DNA from: Chloroflexota bacterium
GTDB lineage: Bacteria > Chloroflexota > Anaerolineae > J102
Direction: 5' to 3'
Assembly (NCBI GenBank): GCA_013151415.1
Contig: JAADII010000144.1
Span: 1-64,000 of the forward strand
DNA: 64,000 nucleotides
Of this stretch, positions 24,091 to 32,674 are shown piece by piece; within the stretch, counting starts at the first letter, position 1, and every line of letters starts with the position of its first letter. The position numbers and the translations under genes were made by a program. The notes under the pieces are model-generated. The model saw nothing but the letters and a program-made list of their open reading frames with translations. It did no database searches and was not told where the DNA came from.

Positions 24091-25680
24091 ATGTGGACTC
24101 AAGGGTGGCGAGATCGCGTTTGGGGTGAATTGGACCGCCTCTGGGATGTGATCATCATCGGCGGGGGCGTCACTGGCGCGGGCGTGCTGCGTCAGGCCGC
24201 GGAAAATGGCTTGCGCGCATTGTTGGTGGAGGCCGATGACTTTGCTTCGGGCGCGTCCAGCCGGTCGTCGAAGCTGGTGCATGGCGGGTTGCGCTATCTC
24301 AAAACAGCGCAGATCAAACTAACTTTCGAATCGGTGCGCGAACGCGAATATCTGCTTCAGCATGGACGCGGGTTGGTGCATCCCCTGGCATTTCTCTATG
24401 TGCATCGGCGGAACGACCCCTTGCCCGGCTGGGTTTTCGGGCTGGCGCTGTGCGTCTACGATATCATGGCTCGGCGCTGGAGGCATGGCTCGCTCAGCGC
24501 CCACGCGGTGCGTGAACGTTGCCCCCTGTTGACAGCGCCTGATCTGAAGGGCGGTTATTGCTATTTCGACGCCAAAACCGACGATGCGAGGCTGGTGTTG
24601 CGCCTGCTGCGCGAAGCGGTGGCTGATGGCGCGCTGGCACTCAATCACGCGCGAGTGGTTGGATTGTTGCGAACCCAAAAAGGCCGCGTGCGAGGCGTGG
24701 CGTTGCGAGACGTTTCGGGCGACGCCGAGCGCACCGCGGAGGTGAGGGCGAAGGTGGTGATCAATGCCACAGGCGCGTGGGTGGATGAATTACGCGGCCG
24801 AATCGAACGCCCTCCCCGCATGAGACCGCTGCGCGGCAGTCATCTCATTTTCCCTTATGAACGGTTGCCCATCCCTTGCGCTGTCGGCTTTCTCCATCCT
24901 AAAGATGGTCGTCCGGTTTTCGCGCTGCCGTGGGAGGGCGCGACCCTTTTCGGCACCACAGACGTGGATCACCGCACAGAACTGAACACCGACCCGGCCA
25001 TCAGCGAGGCTGAATACGAATATTTGCTCACGGCCTTGCAGCAGATTTTTCCCGGTCAGGCGCTGAGCGCCGACGATGTGCTGGCCACTTTCGCGGGCCT
25101 GCGGCCGGTGGTGAATACGGGCAAGGCCGATCCCTCGAAAGAGTCTCGCGAGCATGTGGTCTGGGATGAAGATGATATGATCACGGTGTCGGGCGGCAAG
25201 CTGACCACCTTTCGTCTCATGGCCTGGGACGCGCTCAAAAAGGCCGCCAAACACCTGGGCGCGGTGCATTTCGACCATCGCACGCCGGTGCTCGAGCCTC
25301 TTCCCGAGCAGGCGCTCTCACTTTTGGAAGAGGAGGCGCTCACTCCGCAGCAACGGTTGCGACTGCTCGCGCACTACGGGCCGCGAGTGGTGCCGGCCTT
25401 GCTAAGCGCCGGCCCCGCCGAGCTGGAGACCATTCCCGGAACGCCCTATGTGTGGGGCGAGTTGCGGCTGGCCGCGCGTTACGAAGGCGTGGTTCATCTG
25501 GACGATCTGCTTTTGCGTCGCCTGCGCCTGGGGCTGCTGCTCCCAAATGGCGGGATCGACCGGCTCGATCGCGTTCGCGACATCGTGCAATGGGAGTTGG
25601 GATGGGATGACGCCCGGTGGGAGCAAGAAATCGCGGATTACGCGCGGTTGTGGCGGTCGGCGTATCGCGCTCGTCTCTAG
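24091..25680 (+). CDS. glpD: FAD-dependent glycerol-3-phosphate dehydrogenase
   Basis: The 529-residue flavoprotein has an N-terminal Rossmann motif (IIIGGGVTGAGVLRQAAENG) followed by FASGASSRSSKLVHGGLRYL, the signature of GlpA/GlpD. The substrate-site region LRGSHLIFPYERLPIP and the C-terminal helical domain (near 385-525) are present. It oxidises glycerol-3-phosphate to DHAP and passes electrons to the quinone pool. In this operon it could supply DHAP for the alkyl-DHAP synthase-like enzyme encoded just upstream, or reverse flux could recover glycerol backbones. It follows the preceding gene by 18 bases. Its end faces the convergent glycosyltransferase gene with no clear terminator between. 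Confidence 0.9.
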   Translation: MWTQGWRDRVWGELDRLWDVIIIGGGVTGAGVLRQAAENGLRALLVEADDFASGASSRSSKLVHGGLRYLKTAQIKLTFESVREREYLLQHGRGLVHPLAFLYVHRRNDPLPGWVFGLALCVYDIMARRWRHGSLSAHAVRERCPLLTAPDLKGGYCYFDAKTDDARLVLRLLREAVADGALALNHARVVGLLRTQKGRVRGVALRDVSGDAERTAEVRAKVVINATGAWVDELRGRIERPPRMRPLRGSHLIFPYERLPIPCAVGFLHPKDGRPVFALPWEGATLFGTTDVDHRTELNTDPAISEAEYEYLLTALQQIFPGQALSADDVLATFAGLRPVVNTGKADPSKESREHVVWDEDDMITVSGGKLTTFRLMAWDALKKAAKHLGAVHFDHRTPVLEPLPEQALSLLEEEALTPQQRLRLLAHYGPRVVPALLSAGPAELETIPGTPYVWGELRLAARYEGVVHLDDLLLRRLRLGLLLPNGGIDRLDRVRDIVQWELGWDDARWEQEIADYARLWRSAYRARL

Positions 25681-25723
25681 CCGCCTGAATGTAGCGCGTT
25701 CGCCCGCAGATAAGCCATATCTT

Positions 25724-27013
25724 CTACATGTGATGTCGGTTTTCTGCAAAGCGTCGGGTGAGAAGCCTGACCGCGCGCTCAACGCCGTTTTCGGCGCGAA
25801 TGAGCCGCCCCAATGATTCGGCTCGCTCTCGCATCGCTTTATCGCGAACCGCGACCTCGATGGCTTTGGCAAGCGATTTCGCGGTCAGTTTCTTGCGGGG
25901 AATAGGCGAGGGACCCACGCCCAATTGCTTCACCCGCCATCCCCAAAACGGCTGATCGCCGAAGAAAGGAATGATGATGGACGGCGCGCCGGCCCGCAAA
26001 CCGGCCGCCGTCGTTCCGGCCCCGCCATGGTGAACCACAGCCCTCATTTGCGGAAAGAGCCAATCGTGGGGAGCCGATTCTATTTTGATTACGTGGTCTG
26101 GCAAATCACTCTGACGAAGCCCGCCCCATCCTGTAAGAAGCACGCCGCGTTGTTTTGTCGCATCCAACGCATTCAAGACGATTTCGGCCATCTCTTCCGG
26201 CGCGTGGTGAACCATGCTGCCAAAGCCCACATAAATGGGCGGCGGACCCGATTGCAAAAAATCCACCAAAGCCGGCGGAGGACGCCAGTCCTCGCTTCTG
26301 TTCAGAAACCAATATCCCGTAATGTGGACATTGTCGCCCCAATCCGATGGTTTTGGGAGAACATGGCGACTAAATCCGTAGAAAAAAGGATGGCCGCGCG
26401 CGCTCCATTCTGGAAAAGGGTTGGTTTTGTAAGGGGGTAGCTCCAGAGCCTGCTCTCGCCAACGATTGATGATCGGTCGGATCAGACGCCAGAAAACCCG
26501 ATCTTCCAGATGATATGTCGAACGGTTGTAAAGCCCCTCTAGAACGGGGATGGACACAGGGAGCGGCGCTGCAGCGGCGCTGGGATAGGCGCGCGTGGCA
26601 TGCACATGCTGGAGATACATCGGATATGCCGGGATGTCCAGCTTTTCGGCGATAGAGGCCGCAGGCAAAGCCGTAAGAAGGTGAAACAAGATGATCTCTG
26701 CATCCTGGCAAGCTTGCCAGTAATCATTGAAAACCTGAGCCAGGATGGGCTCCGCCACGGCCAGGGTGTGCCGGAGCATGGCCATTGGGTTTGCGCGGCT
26801 TTTCAATAGTTTTTGTCCGGCGTCGCCGGCAAGGATCTCGCGGGGGTTGCCCTCCACCGGGGAAAATCCCAGTCCATACTCATCAAGCAGCGGCTTGAAA
26901 TCGCGATGCGTCGCGATGCGAACCGCATGTCCCATGGAGCGAAGACCAATCCCCAAGGCGATGTAAGGCTGAACATCGCCGCGAGAGCCCGCGGTTAATA
27001 TGGTGATTTTCAT
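25724..27013 (-). CDS. Sterol 3-beta-glucosyltransferase-like GT1 enzyme
   Basis: The 429-residue GT-B enzyme begins with MKITILTAGSRGDVQPYIAL, the N-terminal signature of UGT80/Atg26 sterol glucosyltransferases and GT28-like proteins. The donor-site motif is HHGGAGTTAAGLRAGAPSII, followed by PFFGDQPFWG, again closest to sterol glucosyltransferases. It would transfer glucose from UDP-glucose to a hydroxyl of a sterol, hopanoid, carotenoid or macrolide-like acceptor. It is the last gene of a three-gene minus-strand group with a KstD-like and a DDN-like gene, which favours a polycyclic acceptor. GGAG lies eight bases before the ATG. Confidence 0.75.
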   Translation of the reverse strand: MKITILTAGSRGDVQPYIALGIGLRSMGHAVRIATHRDFKPLLDEYGLGFSPVEGNPREILAGDAGQKLLKSRANPMAMLRHTLAVAEPILAQVFNDYWQACQDAEIILFHLLTALPAASIAEKLDIPAYPMYLQHVHATRAYPSAAAAPLPVSIPVLEGLYNRSTYHLEDRVFWRLIRPIINRWREQALELPPYKTNPFPEWSARGHPFFYGFSRHVLPKPSDWGDNVHITGYWFLNRSEDWRPPPALVDFLQSGPPPIYVGFGSMVHHAPEEMAEIVLNALDATKQRGVLLTGWGGLRQSDLPDHVIKIESAPHDWLFPQMRAVVHHGGAGTTAAGLRAGAPSIIIPFFGDQPFWGWRVKQLGVGPSPIPRKKLTAKSLAKAIEVAVRDKAMRERAESLGRLIRAENGVERAVRLLTRRFAENRHHM

Positions 27014-27038
27014 GGGTTTGCTCCAATTAGGGTTTCAC

Positions 27039-28709
27039 TTAACTTCCGGCTGCATGCCGCGCAGCCAGATAACCAAAGGTCATGGCCGGGCCGATGGTCG
27101 CGCCCGCGCCTGGATAGCTGGCGCCCATAACCGAAGCCATGCTGTTGCCGGTGGCGTAGAGTCCGGGAATGGGCGTCCCATCCTTGCGCAATACGCGCGC
27201 CCACTCGTCGGTGACCAATCCGCCCTTGGTCCCCAGGTCGCCCGGCCACATGCGCACAGCATAATATGGGGGTCTGGTCAGGGGCGCCAGGTTGGGGTTG
27301 GGCTTGACGGTGGGATCGCCGTAATAGCGGTCGTAGGCGCTCTCCCCGCGCCGAAAGTCTTGATCCACGCCCGCGCGAGCGAATTCGTTGAAGCGGCTCA
27401 CCGTCTCCACCAGGTTGGCTGCATCCACGCCCATGAGCCGGGCCAATGCTTTCAGGTTGTCGGCCTTGACAATATACCCATTTTCCAGGTGGCGCTTGGG
27501 TATGGGTTGCATGGGAAAGAACAGCCCGAAGATATATTTGTTGCGATACCGCTGGTCGAAAATGAACCAGGCCGGAATGTGGGGCGTTTCCGGGCTATGA
27601 TTGGCGTACATGGCGTGGACGACATCGATGTAAGGCGCAGATTCATTGACAAAACGACGGCCAAGGCCGTTGACCATGAGCGCGCCCGGATACGCTCGCT
27701 CGGCCACGTGGAAGAAAGGCGCTTCGTCCGGCGGTTTGGAGCTTGGCCCCCACCAGGCCTCCTCCATAAGGTCTACGGCCGCGCCGGCTTTCATGCCCGC
27801 GCGAATGGCGTCGCCTGTGTTCCCAGGGCTCGCGACGCTCCAGTCGGTGGATGTGGGCTTGGGCAAATATTGTTGGCGCATGGCCAGATTATGCGGAAAG
27901 CCGCCCGCAGCCAGCAACACGCCTCGGCCAGCCCGAATGCGAAGCGGGCGCGCCTCTCGCTCGACCCGCGCGCCCACGACGCGATCTTCTTCGATGATCA
28001 GCTCCTGCAATGCCGCATCCAGCCACAGGGGGATGTCCGCTTGCATCATGGCGTAGCGCAATCTTGCACTGAGCGCCTGCCCCATGGTGAGCTCGCGCAC
28101 GCCGGATAGGCGATGTTTCAACCAGCGCAGCCCGACCCGCAAAGCCCTCTTTTTCCCTTCCCAAGTGGACATGAACATGCCGATCTGGCGATAATCTGCG
28201 GCCGTGAACGCCAGACCCGCGGGCGCTTCGGCCATGGGTTTGCGCAAACGCGCCAGTTCCGGCCCTAGTTTGCGGCCATCGAAAGGAACCGGCTCCAGTG
28301 TGCGTCCCGCGACCAGCCCGCCGGGCCGCTCGGGATAATAATCGGCATAGCCGGGCACGCGCTGGAAGCGAACGCAGGTGTGATCCCGCAGCCATGCCAC
28401 CATCTGGGGCGCGTGGACCAAATACGCGTCTTGGAGCGATTGGGGCGAGCGGTCGCCCACGGTGTGTCGCATGTATAGCCGCGCTTGTTCCAGAGAATCC
28501 TCGATCCCGTCCTGGGCCAGCAGATAGTTGTTGGGAACCCAGATCGCGCCGCCCGAACGGGCTGTGGACCCGCCGAAAAAGCTCGTCTTTTCAATGACCA
28601 GCACATCCATGCCCGCCTCTTTGGCCATCAGGGCCGCGGTCATCCCCCCACCGCCCGATCCGACCACCAGGAAGTCCACGGTTTTGTTCCAAACACTCGC
28701 CGCGTTCAT
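27039..28709 (-). CDS. 3-ketosteroid delta-1-dehydrogenase-like FAD flavoprotein
   Basis: The 556-residue protein has the FAD motif VVGSGGGGMTAALMAKEAG and KstD hallmarks. These include FFGGSTARSGGAIWVPNN near residue 45, PPYYAVRMWPGDLGTKGGL near 480 (its tyrosine and glycine correspond to catalytic Y487 and G491 of Rhodococcus KstD1), and ATGNSMASVMGASYPGAGAT near 515. KstD introduces the C1-C2 double bond in ring A of 3-ketosteroids. Related members act on other cyclic ketones, so a hopanoid or other triterpenoid cannot be excluded. Its start overlaps the stop of the DDN-like gene by four bases. Confidence 0.75.
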   Translation of the reverse strand: MNAASVWNKTVDFLVVGSGGGGMTAALMAKEAGMDVLVIEKTSFFGGSTARSGGAIWVPNNYLLAQDGIEDSLEQARLYMRHTVGDRSPQSLQDAYLVHAPQMVAWLRDHTCVRFQRVPGYADYYPERPGGLVAGRTLEPVPFDGRKLGPELARLRKPMAEAPAGLAFTAADYRQIGMFMSTWEGKKRALRVGLRWLKHRLSGVRELTMGQALSARLRYAMMQADIPLWLDAALQELIIEEDRVVGARVEREARPLRIRAGRGVLLAAGGFPHNLAMRQQYLPKPTSTDWSVASPGNTGDAIRAGMKAGAAVDLMEEAWWGPSSKPPDEAPFFHVAERAYPGALMVNGLGRRFVNESAPYIDVVHAMYANHSPETPHIPAWFIFDQRYRNKYIFGLFFPMQPIPKRHLENGYIVKADNLKALARLMGVDAANLVETVSRFNEFARAGVDQDFRRGESAYDRYYGDPTVKPNPNLAPLTRPPYYAVRMWPGDLGTKGGLVTDEWARVLRKDGTPIPGLYATGNSMASVMGASYPGAGATIGPAMTFGYLAARHAAGS

Positions 28710-29176
28710 GAGTCCAGCGGCTCCAACACCACGACTTTGAAGGTGCGAACGCTGCGCTCCTCCATCATTTGCCAGGCGGGAAACATGTCGATCAAATGGG
28801 GCCAGAGTTCGGCTTTTTCCTCGTCTGTTGCGACATGGGCCTGCATATTGCGCCGTTCACCCTGCACCTCGATGGTCACCTGAGGATTGGCCTTGAGGTT
28901 CAGTAGCCAGGCCGGATCGCTGGATGTGCCGGCATTGGACGCCACCAGAATGTATTTCCCCTCCCGCTCGAGATAGAAAAGCGGTTTGGTGCGGGGCTTG
29001 CCCGATTTGCGACCGATGGTGGTGAGCAGGAGAACGGGCGCGCCCAGAAAGGTGTTGCCCCAACGACCCCTGCTGAGCTTTAGCGCCCAAATATTGCCAA
29101 GGGTGATCAGTTTGCGCAGGAATTTCAACAGCGCTTCATGCCAAATGGTGAATTGATTCGTCGCACTTTGAGACAT
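28706..29176 (-). CDS. DDN-family (deazaflavin-dependent) nitroreductase-like protein
   Basis: The 156-residue protein has the split beta-barrel of the DDN family, with LLLTTIGRKSGKPRTKPLFY and the cofactor-site region YILVASNAGTSSDPAWLLNLKANP. Mycobacterial members use coenzyme F420 and reduce nitro compounds or quinones. The N-terminal helix (HEALLKFLRKLITLGNIWALKLS) is probably amphipathic and membrane-associated. It is the first gene of the group and has an AGGAGA about twelve bases before its ATG. It could return hydride to, or remove it from, the product of the KstD-like enzyme. This is inference, and F420 dependence is not certain in this phylum. Confidence 0.75.
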   Translation of the reverse strand: MSQSATNQFTIWHEALLKFLRKLITLGNIWALKLSRGRWGNTFLGAPVLLLTTIGRKSGKPRTKPLFYLEREGKYILVASNAGTSSDPAWLLNLKANPQVTIEVQGERRNMQAHVATDEEKAELWPHLIDMFPAWQMMEERSVRTFKVVVLEPLDS

Positions 29177-29263
29177 GGGTGTCGCTTCTCCTATGGCATG
29201 ATTCGTGACAACAAGGAGGTTCTTCCAGGTCTCGTTAGTATAGCACCCCTGTCAAGAACGAAA

Positions 29264-29295
29264 AAGAACCCCCGAAACGTTTCGGGGGTTCTTTA
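29264..29295 (-). terminator. Rho-independent terminator of the ferredoxin-NADP reductase fusion gene
   Basis: A perfect 15-bp stem (29264-29278 with 29281-29295) has a two-base apex, core ACCCCCGAAA/TTTCGGGGGT. On the minus strand it is followed by a T-rich tract. It lies 22 bases after the stop of the gene transcribed leftward. Confidence 0.85.
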
Positions 29296-29316
29296 CAAAG
29301 CAAAAAAGGGGGCCGC

Positions 29317-31713
29317 TTACAGCCGCATTTGCGAGCTGTGCGGAGGCGTGATCTTCTCCTCGGGGTTCAGATCATGACAGGCGTGATTCACGGCCAAGGC
29401 GGCCTGGCCCAACCCGGTGGCGATGAGCTTGAGGTTGGCGCTGCCCTCCTGCAAGGCCACATCGCCGATGGCGTACACGCCCTCGCGGCTGGCGCGCATG
29501 AAACCATCCACCTTGATGTAGTTCTTTTCCATGTCCAGGCCCAGGTCGCGCACGAAACGTTTGTCGGCTCGGAAGCCCAGGGCCAGCAGCACCGCGTCCA
29601 CGTCCAGCTCGGTTTCCTCGCCCGTGCGATTGTCGAAGATCACGGCCGATTCCACCTGACGTTTGCCTTTCACCTCCTTTAGTTCGTGGAACAGGCGCAC
29701 ATCCACATCGCTGGCCTGCAACTCGGCCACATTGGCCGGCGCGGCGCGGAATTCGTCGCGTCGGTGGATGAGCGTGACCTGATCGGCCCAATCCTTGAGA
29801 TTGAGCGCCCACAACACCGCGGTGTCGCCGCCGCCCACCACCAGGACCTTCTTTCCGCGCAGTTTGGCCCGCTCGCGCAAGGCGTAATACACGCCTTTGC
29901 CCTCCAGCCGTCGCACCGAGGGGTTGTCCAGTTTCTTGGGCGTGATCGCGCCAATGCCTGCGGCGATGATCAACCGGCGGCCGCGGTGCGTCTCGCCTTT
30001 GTTGTCCTTGACTTCGAACACGCCGTCGCTAACATGCACGGATTCTGCGCGGCGGTTGGTTACGATCTCCACATCCGGTTTGAAGCGTTCGGCCTGCGAG
30101 CGCAAGGCGTTGGCGAATTCGGCCGCGCCCACCTTCAAAAAGCCGGGCGCGTCGTAGATGGTCAGCTCGGGATAGAGCGTGGACAGTTGGCCGCCCACCA
30201 CAGGCAGCGCCTCGATCACGCGGGTTTTCATCTTGCGCAAACCCGCATAGAACGCAGCATACAAACCGGCCGGCCCGCCGCCAATGATGAGAATGTCCTT
30301 GGTTAGCGCTTCGATGGCCTTGTGCAAAGCCTCGAACATGGCTTTCACTGATGTGAACTTGACGCGCGGCCGCCCTAGCGCCTTGCCCGCCTTCACCTCG
30401 GCCGCGTCGATCAGCTTCCAATCTTGCCATGAGACGTATTTGATCCCGCGTGCGTCAAGCAGCTCGACAATGGCCTCGGGATCGGCCTTTTCATCGTCCG
30501 CGGGCGTGATGGCGGGAACGTCTTCCAACATAAGGCGAACTGTGGCCACTGCATCGGGCTTGTTGGTGCCGATGACGCCCGTTGGACCGCGCTTGGCCCA
30601 GCCCACCACATATTCGCGGGGAACCACCTCGCCCGTCTCATACACGGTCACGCGGCCATCCTCGTTGGAAATGATGCCCCAACGTTCGTGGAATGGCACG
30701 CCTGGCAAAGGCTGACCGCGATAACCGATGGAGCGCATGATCATGCCCACATCGAGATATTCGTATTCGCCAGTGCCGTGCGAGGCCAGATAGCCGGTCT
30801 CGGTCGCTCGCAGTTCATTTCGCTCCAGGCGCACCCGCACGACTTTGCCCTCCTCATCGCCGTAAATCTCGACGGGAGAGCGCAAAAACAGGAAGTGAAT
30901 GCGCTTGGGACGACCCGACGGCCCCAGCTCGGCATAGTGCCGCATGATTTCCAGGTTGGTCTGGGCCTCGCGGTTGTCTGCAATCGCGGCTGCGCTGAGC
31001 GGGTCTAGCTCCAACTCTTTGGGGTCGATGATCACATCGGTGACCTCCAGCTCGGCCAGCTCGCGCAGTTCGGGATTGGTGAATTTCACCTGCGCGGGGC
31101 CGCGGCGGGCGATGATGTAAATATCCTTGATGTTGCTGTTGCGCAGCGCCTTCAGCGCGTAGTCCGCGATGTCGGTCTTCTCTAGCTCGGCCGGCGAAAG
31201 CGCCATGATGCGCGCCACATCCATGGCCACATTGCCCACGCCGATGACGGCCACGCTCTCGATGGAAAGATCGAATGTGAGGTCCGCGTAATCGGGATGA
31301 CCATTGTACCAGGCCACGAAATGCGTGGCGGGATGGCTGCGCTCCAGGTCTTCACCGGGAATATTGAGGCGACGATCGGTCTGCGCGCCCACTGCATAGA
31401 TCACCTGGTCGTAATATGCTAGCACGTCGTCGTGGGTGATGTCTTCGCCAAAAGTGACGTTGCCGAAAAAGCGAAAACGAGGGTCCTCGGCGATGCGGTC
31501 ATAGAGTTTGGTGACCGACTTGATTTTTTGATGATCGGGCGCGACGCCATATCGGACCAGGCCATAAGGCGCGGGGAGATGGTCGAATATATCGACCGAA
31601 ACCTGATAATCGCTTTGGCTGAGCAACGCCTGGGCTGCATAAAAGCCCGACGGGCCCGCGCCGATAATGGCGACGCGCAACGGGCGTTCTTCGGTGCCTA
31701 TTTTGCTCGTCAT
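29317..31713 (-). CDS. Fusion of two ferredoxin-NADP reductases: FprA/adrenodoxin-reductase type plus thioredoxin-reductase-like type
   Basis: The 798-residue protein contains two complete flavoenzymes. Residues 11-455 are FprA/adrenodoxin-reductase-like, with FAD motif GAGPSG (18-23), NADP motif GVGNVA (158-163), RRGPAQVKFT (203-212) and GWAKRGPTGVIGTN (371-384). Residues 473-798 are like the YumC-type ferredoxin-NADP reductase, with GGGPAG (478-483), GGGDTA (627-632) and the FAD-binding YAIGDV (747-752). This half has no redox CxxC, so it is not a thioredoxin reductase. The fusion could exchange electrons between NADPH pools and ferredoxins, or channel them between two ferredoxins. AGGAGG is about ten bases before the ATG. 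I do not know a characterised protein of this design. Confidence 0.88.
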   Translation of the reverse strand: MTSKIGTEERPLRVAIIGAGPSGFYAAQALLSQSDYQVSVDIFDHLPAPYGLVRYGVAPDHQKIKSVTKLYDRIAEDPRFRFFGNVTFGEDITHDDVLAYYDQVIYAVGAQTDRRLNIPGEDLERSHPATHFVAWYNGHPDYADLTFDLSIESVAVIGVGNVAMDVARIMALSPAELEKTDIADYALKALRNSNIKDIYIIARRGPAQVKFTNPELRELAELEVTDVIIDPKELELDPLSAAAIADNREAQTNLEIMRHYAELGPSGRPKRIHFLFLRSPVEIYGDEEGKVVRVRLERNELRATETGYLASHGTGEYEYLDVGMIMRSIGYRGQPLPGVPFHERWGIISNEDGRVTVYETGEVVPREYVVGWAKRGPTGVIGTNKPDAVATVRLMLEDVPAITPADDEKADPEAIVELLDARGIKYVSWQDWKLIDAAEVKAGKALGRPRVKFTSVKAMFEALHKAIEALTKDILIIGGGPAGLYAAFYAGLRKMKTRVIEALPVVGGQLSTLYPELTIYDAPGFLKVGAAEFANALRSQAERFKPDVEIVTNRRAESVHVSDGVFEVKDNKGETHRGRRLIIAAGIGAITPKKLDNPSVRRLEGKGVYYALRERAKLRGKKVLVVGGGDTAVLWALNLKDWADQVTLIHRRDEFRAAPANVAELQASDVDVRLFHELKEVKGKRQVESAVIFDNRTGEETELDVDAVLLALGFRADKRFVRDLGLDMEKNYIKVDGFMRASREGVYAIGDVALQEGSANLKLIATGLGQAALAVNHACHDLNPEEKITPPHSSQMRL

Positions 31714-31740
31714 CGTTGGTTGCCTCCTGGGGGGACAGTA

Positions 31741-31928
31741 AGGTAATGGGGTATTGGGGGTATTGGATATTGGGGTATTGGGGTATTAGGTATTGGGGTG
31801 TTGAGGTGTTGATATTAGGTATTGGAGGTGTTGGATATCAGGATGCCAAAAGCGCAATTCGACACAAAACGATGCCCAATATCCAAATATCCAGTATCCA
31901 ATATCTAATATCCAATATCCAGTATCCA
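31741..31928. repeat. Long hairpin made of TATTGGA / TATCCAA heptads
   Basis: The left arm (31741-31842) is a run of TATTGGA, TATTGGGG, TATTAGG and GTGTTGGA units. The right arm (31875-31928) is a regular series of 7-base units: TATCCAA, TATCCAG, TATCCAA, TATCTAA, TATCCAA, TATCCAG. The arms are largely complementary, with a spacer of about 32 bases. This fills most of the 329-base gap between the reductase gene and the small-protein pair, and no gene is seen in it. Confidence 0.8.
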
Positions 31929-31935
31929 AAAGAAA

Positions 31936-31981
31936 ACCCGACGGTGGCGGCGGGAAATGTATTCTCGCGGTTCCGTCGGGT
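31936..31981 (-). terminator. Rho-independent terminator of the small-protein pair
   Basis: ACCCGACGG (31936-31944) pairs perfectly with CCGTCGGGT (31973-31981). On the minus strand the stem is followed by TTTTCTTTT. It lies about 60 bases after the stop of the leftward 74-residue gene, and the loop is long (28 bases). Confidence 0.7.
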
Positions 31982-32042
31982 GGCGTTTCATTAGGCATCA
32001 TTGCCATTGGCTATCAAGGTGGGATGCGAATGAGGGGCGACG

Positions 32043-32267
32043 CTACCTGGTTTTTGGGCTCATGATGTCGGCAAAGCTGCGCAATAGCGCGACTGCGGCC
32101 ACCCCAAATCGTATCCATTCGGTGGCGCTGGGCGTAGACAAGGTGGCGCCCGACTCTTCCAGCCTGGCGCGAGCCTCTTTGTTTTCGGTGGCGACCAGCG
32201 CGGCCACCAGGCCAATGGCCGCGCCAACTGCGGCGCCCACCAATAAGATGCGGGTGCGTTCGCTCAT
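32043..32267 (-). CDS. Small YtxH-like membrane protein
   Basis: The 74-residue protein has one N-terminal glycine/alanine-rich hydrophobic helix (LLVGAAVGAAIGLVAALVAT). A short charged segment and a second weakly hydrophobic stretch (WIRFGVAAVALLRSFA) follow. The layout resembles YtxH/gas-vesicle-GvpP-like small proteins linked to envelope stress. AAAGGAG is five bases before the ATG, and the gene follows the 100-residue membrane gene by only one base, so they form an operon bounded by a promoter and a terminator. Function is unknown. Confidence 0.7.
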   Translation of the reverse strand: MSERTRILLVGAAVGAAIGLVAALVATENKEARARLEESGATLSTPSATEWIRFGVAAVALLRSFADIMSPKTR

Positions 32268-32268
32268 A

Positions 32269-32571
32269 TCAACTCCTTTGGCGACGTTGCAAAGCCTTGG
32301 AGAAAGCAGAGATTGCGCCTGTCACCTGGCTGATCTTTGTCTCCGTCTGGATGATGGGATCGGTGACTTTTTGGCTATATTCGCGGCTCATTTTCGAGGC
32401 GAGGCTGGTGTATCGCTGCGCTTGAGGCAAGCCGATCCGTCGCAGCCAGCGCGCGGCCTCGCGCGTATACTTATACGAAAAATAGAGCGCGACGCCCAAG
32501 ACCAGGACGATGACAATGCTCTCGATGGCCAGGAAAATGAGGGCTAGATCTCTGCCGGTGGCTAGATTCAT
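32269..32571 (-). CDS. Small single-pass membrane protein, unknown function
   Basis: The 100-residue protein has one strong transmembrane helix near the N terminus (IFLAIESIVIVLVLGVALYFSY). A basic, helical cytoplasmic tail of about 65 residues follows (REAARWLRRIGLPQAQRYTS, then KISQVTGAISAFSKALQRR). I do not recognise a named family. It is the first gene of a two-gene unit with the YtxH-like protein. The transcript has a leader of about 95 bases containing CCATTTCA...TGAAATGG (32595-32602, 32631-32638). A structural or stress-related role at the membrane is possible. Confidence 0.65.
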   Translation of the reverse strand: MNLATGRDLALIFLAIESIVIVLVLGVALYFSYKYTREAARWLRRIGLPQAQRYTSLASKMSREYSQKVTDPIIQTETKISQVTGAISAFSKALQRRQRS

Positions 32572-32674
32572 ACGTTGCTCGTAATTTGTTCAGACCATTT
32601 CAAGTTGCGCAGTTCGGTCATCCGCTTCTCTGAAATGGCCTTCAGGCTGACGACGTTTTCGCAATACAAACCCG

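Noticed and set aside
27000-28109. Plus-strand open frame of 369 codons opposite the KstD-like gene
   Set aside because: The opposite strand carries complete KstD signatures; the plus frame looks like a shadow with biased composition.
31741-31928. CRISPR-like array
   Set aside because: The repeats are 7 bases with no unique spacers, and no cas genes are nearby; a foldback heptad array explains it better.
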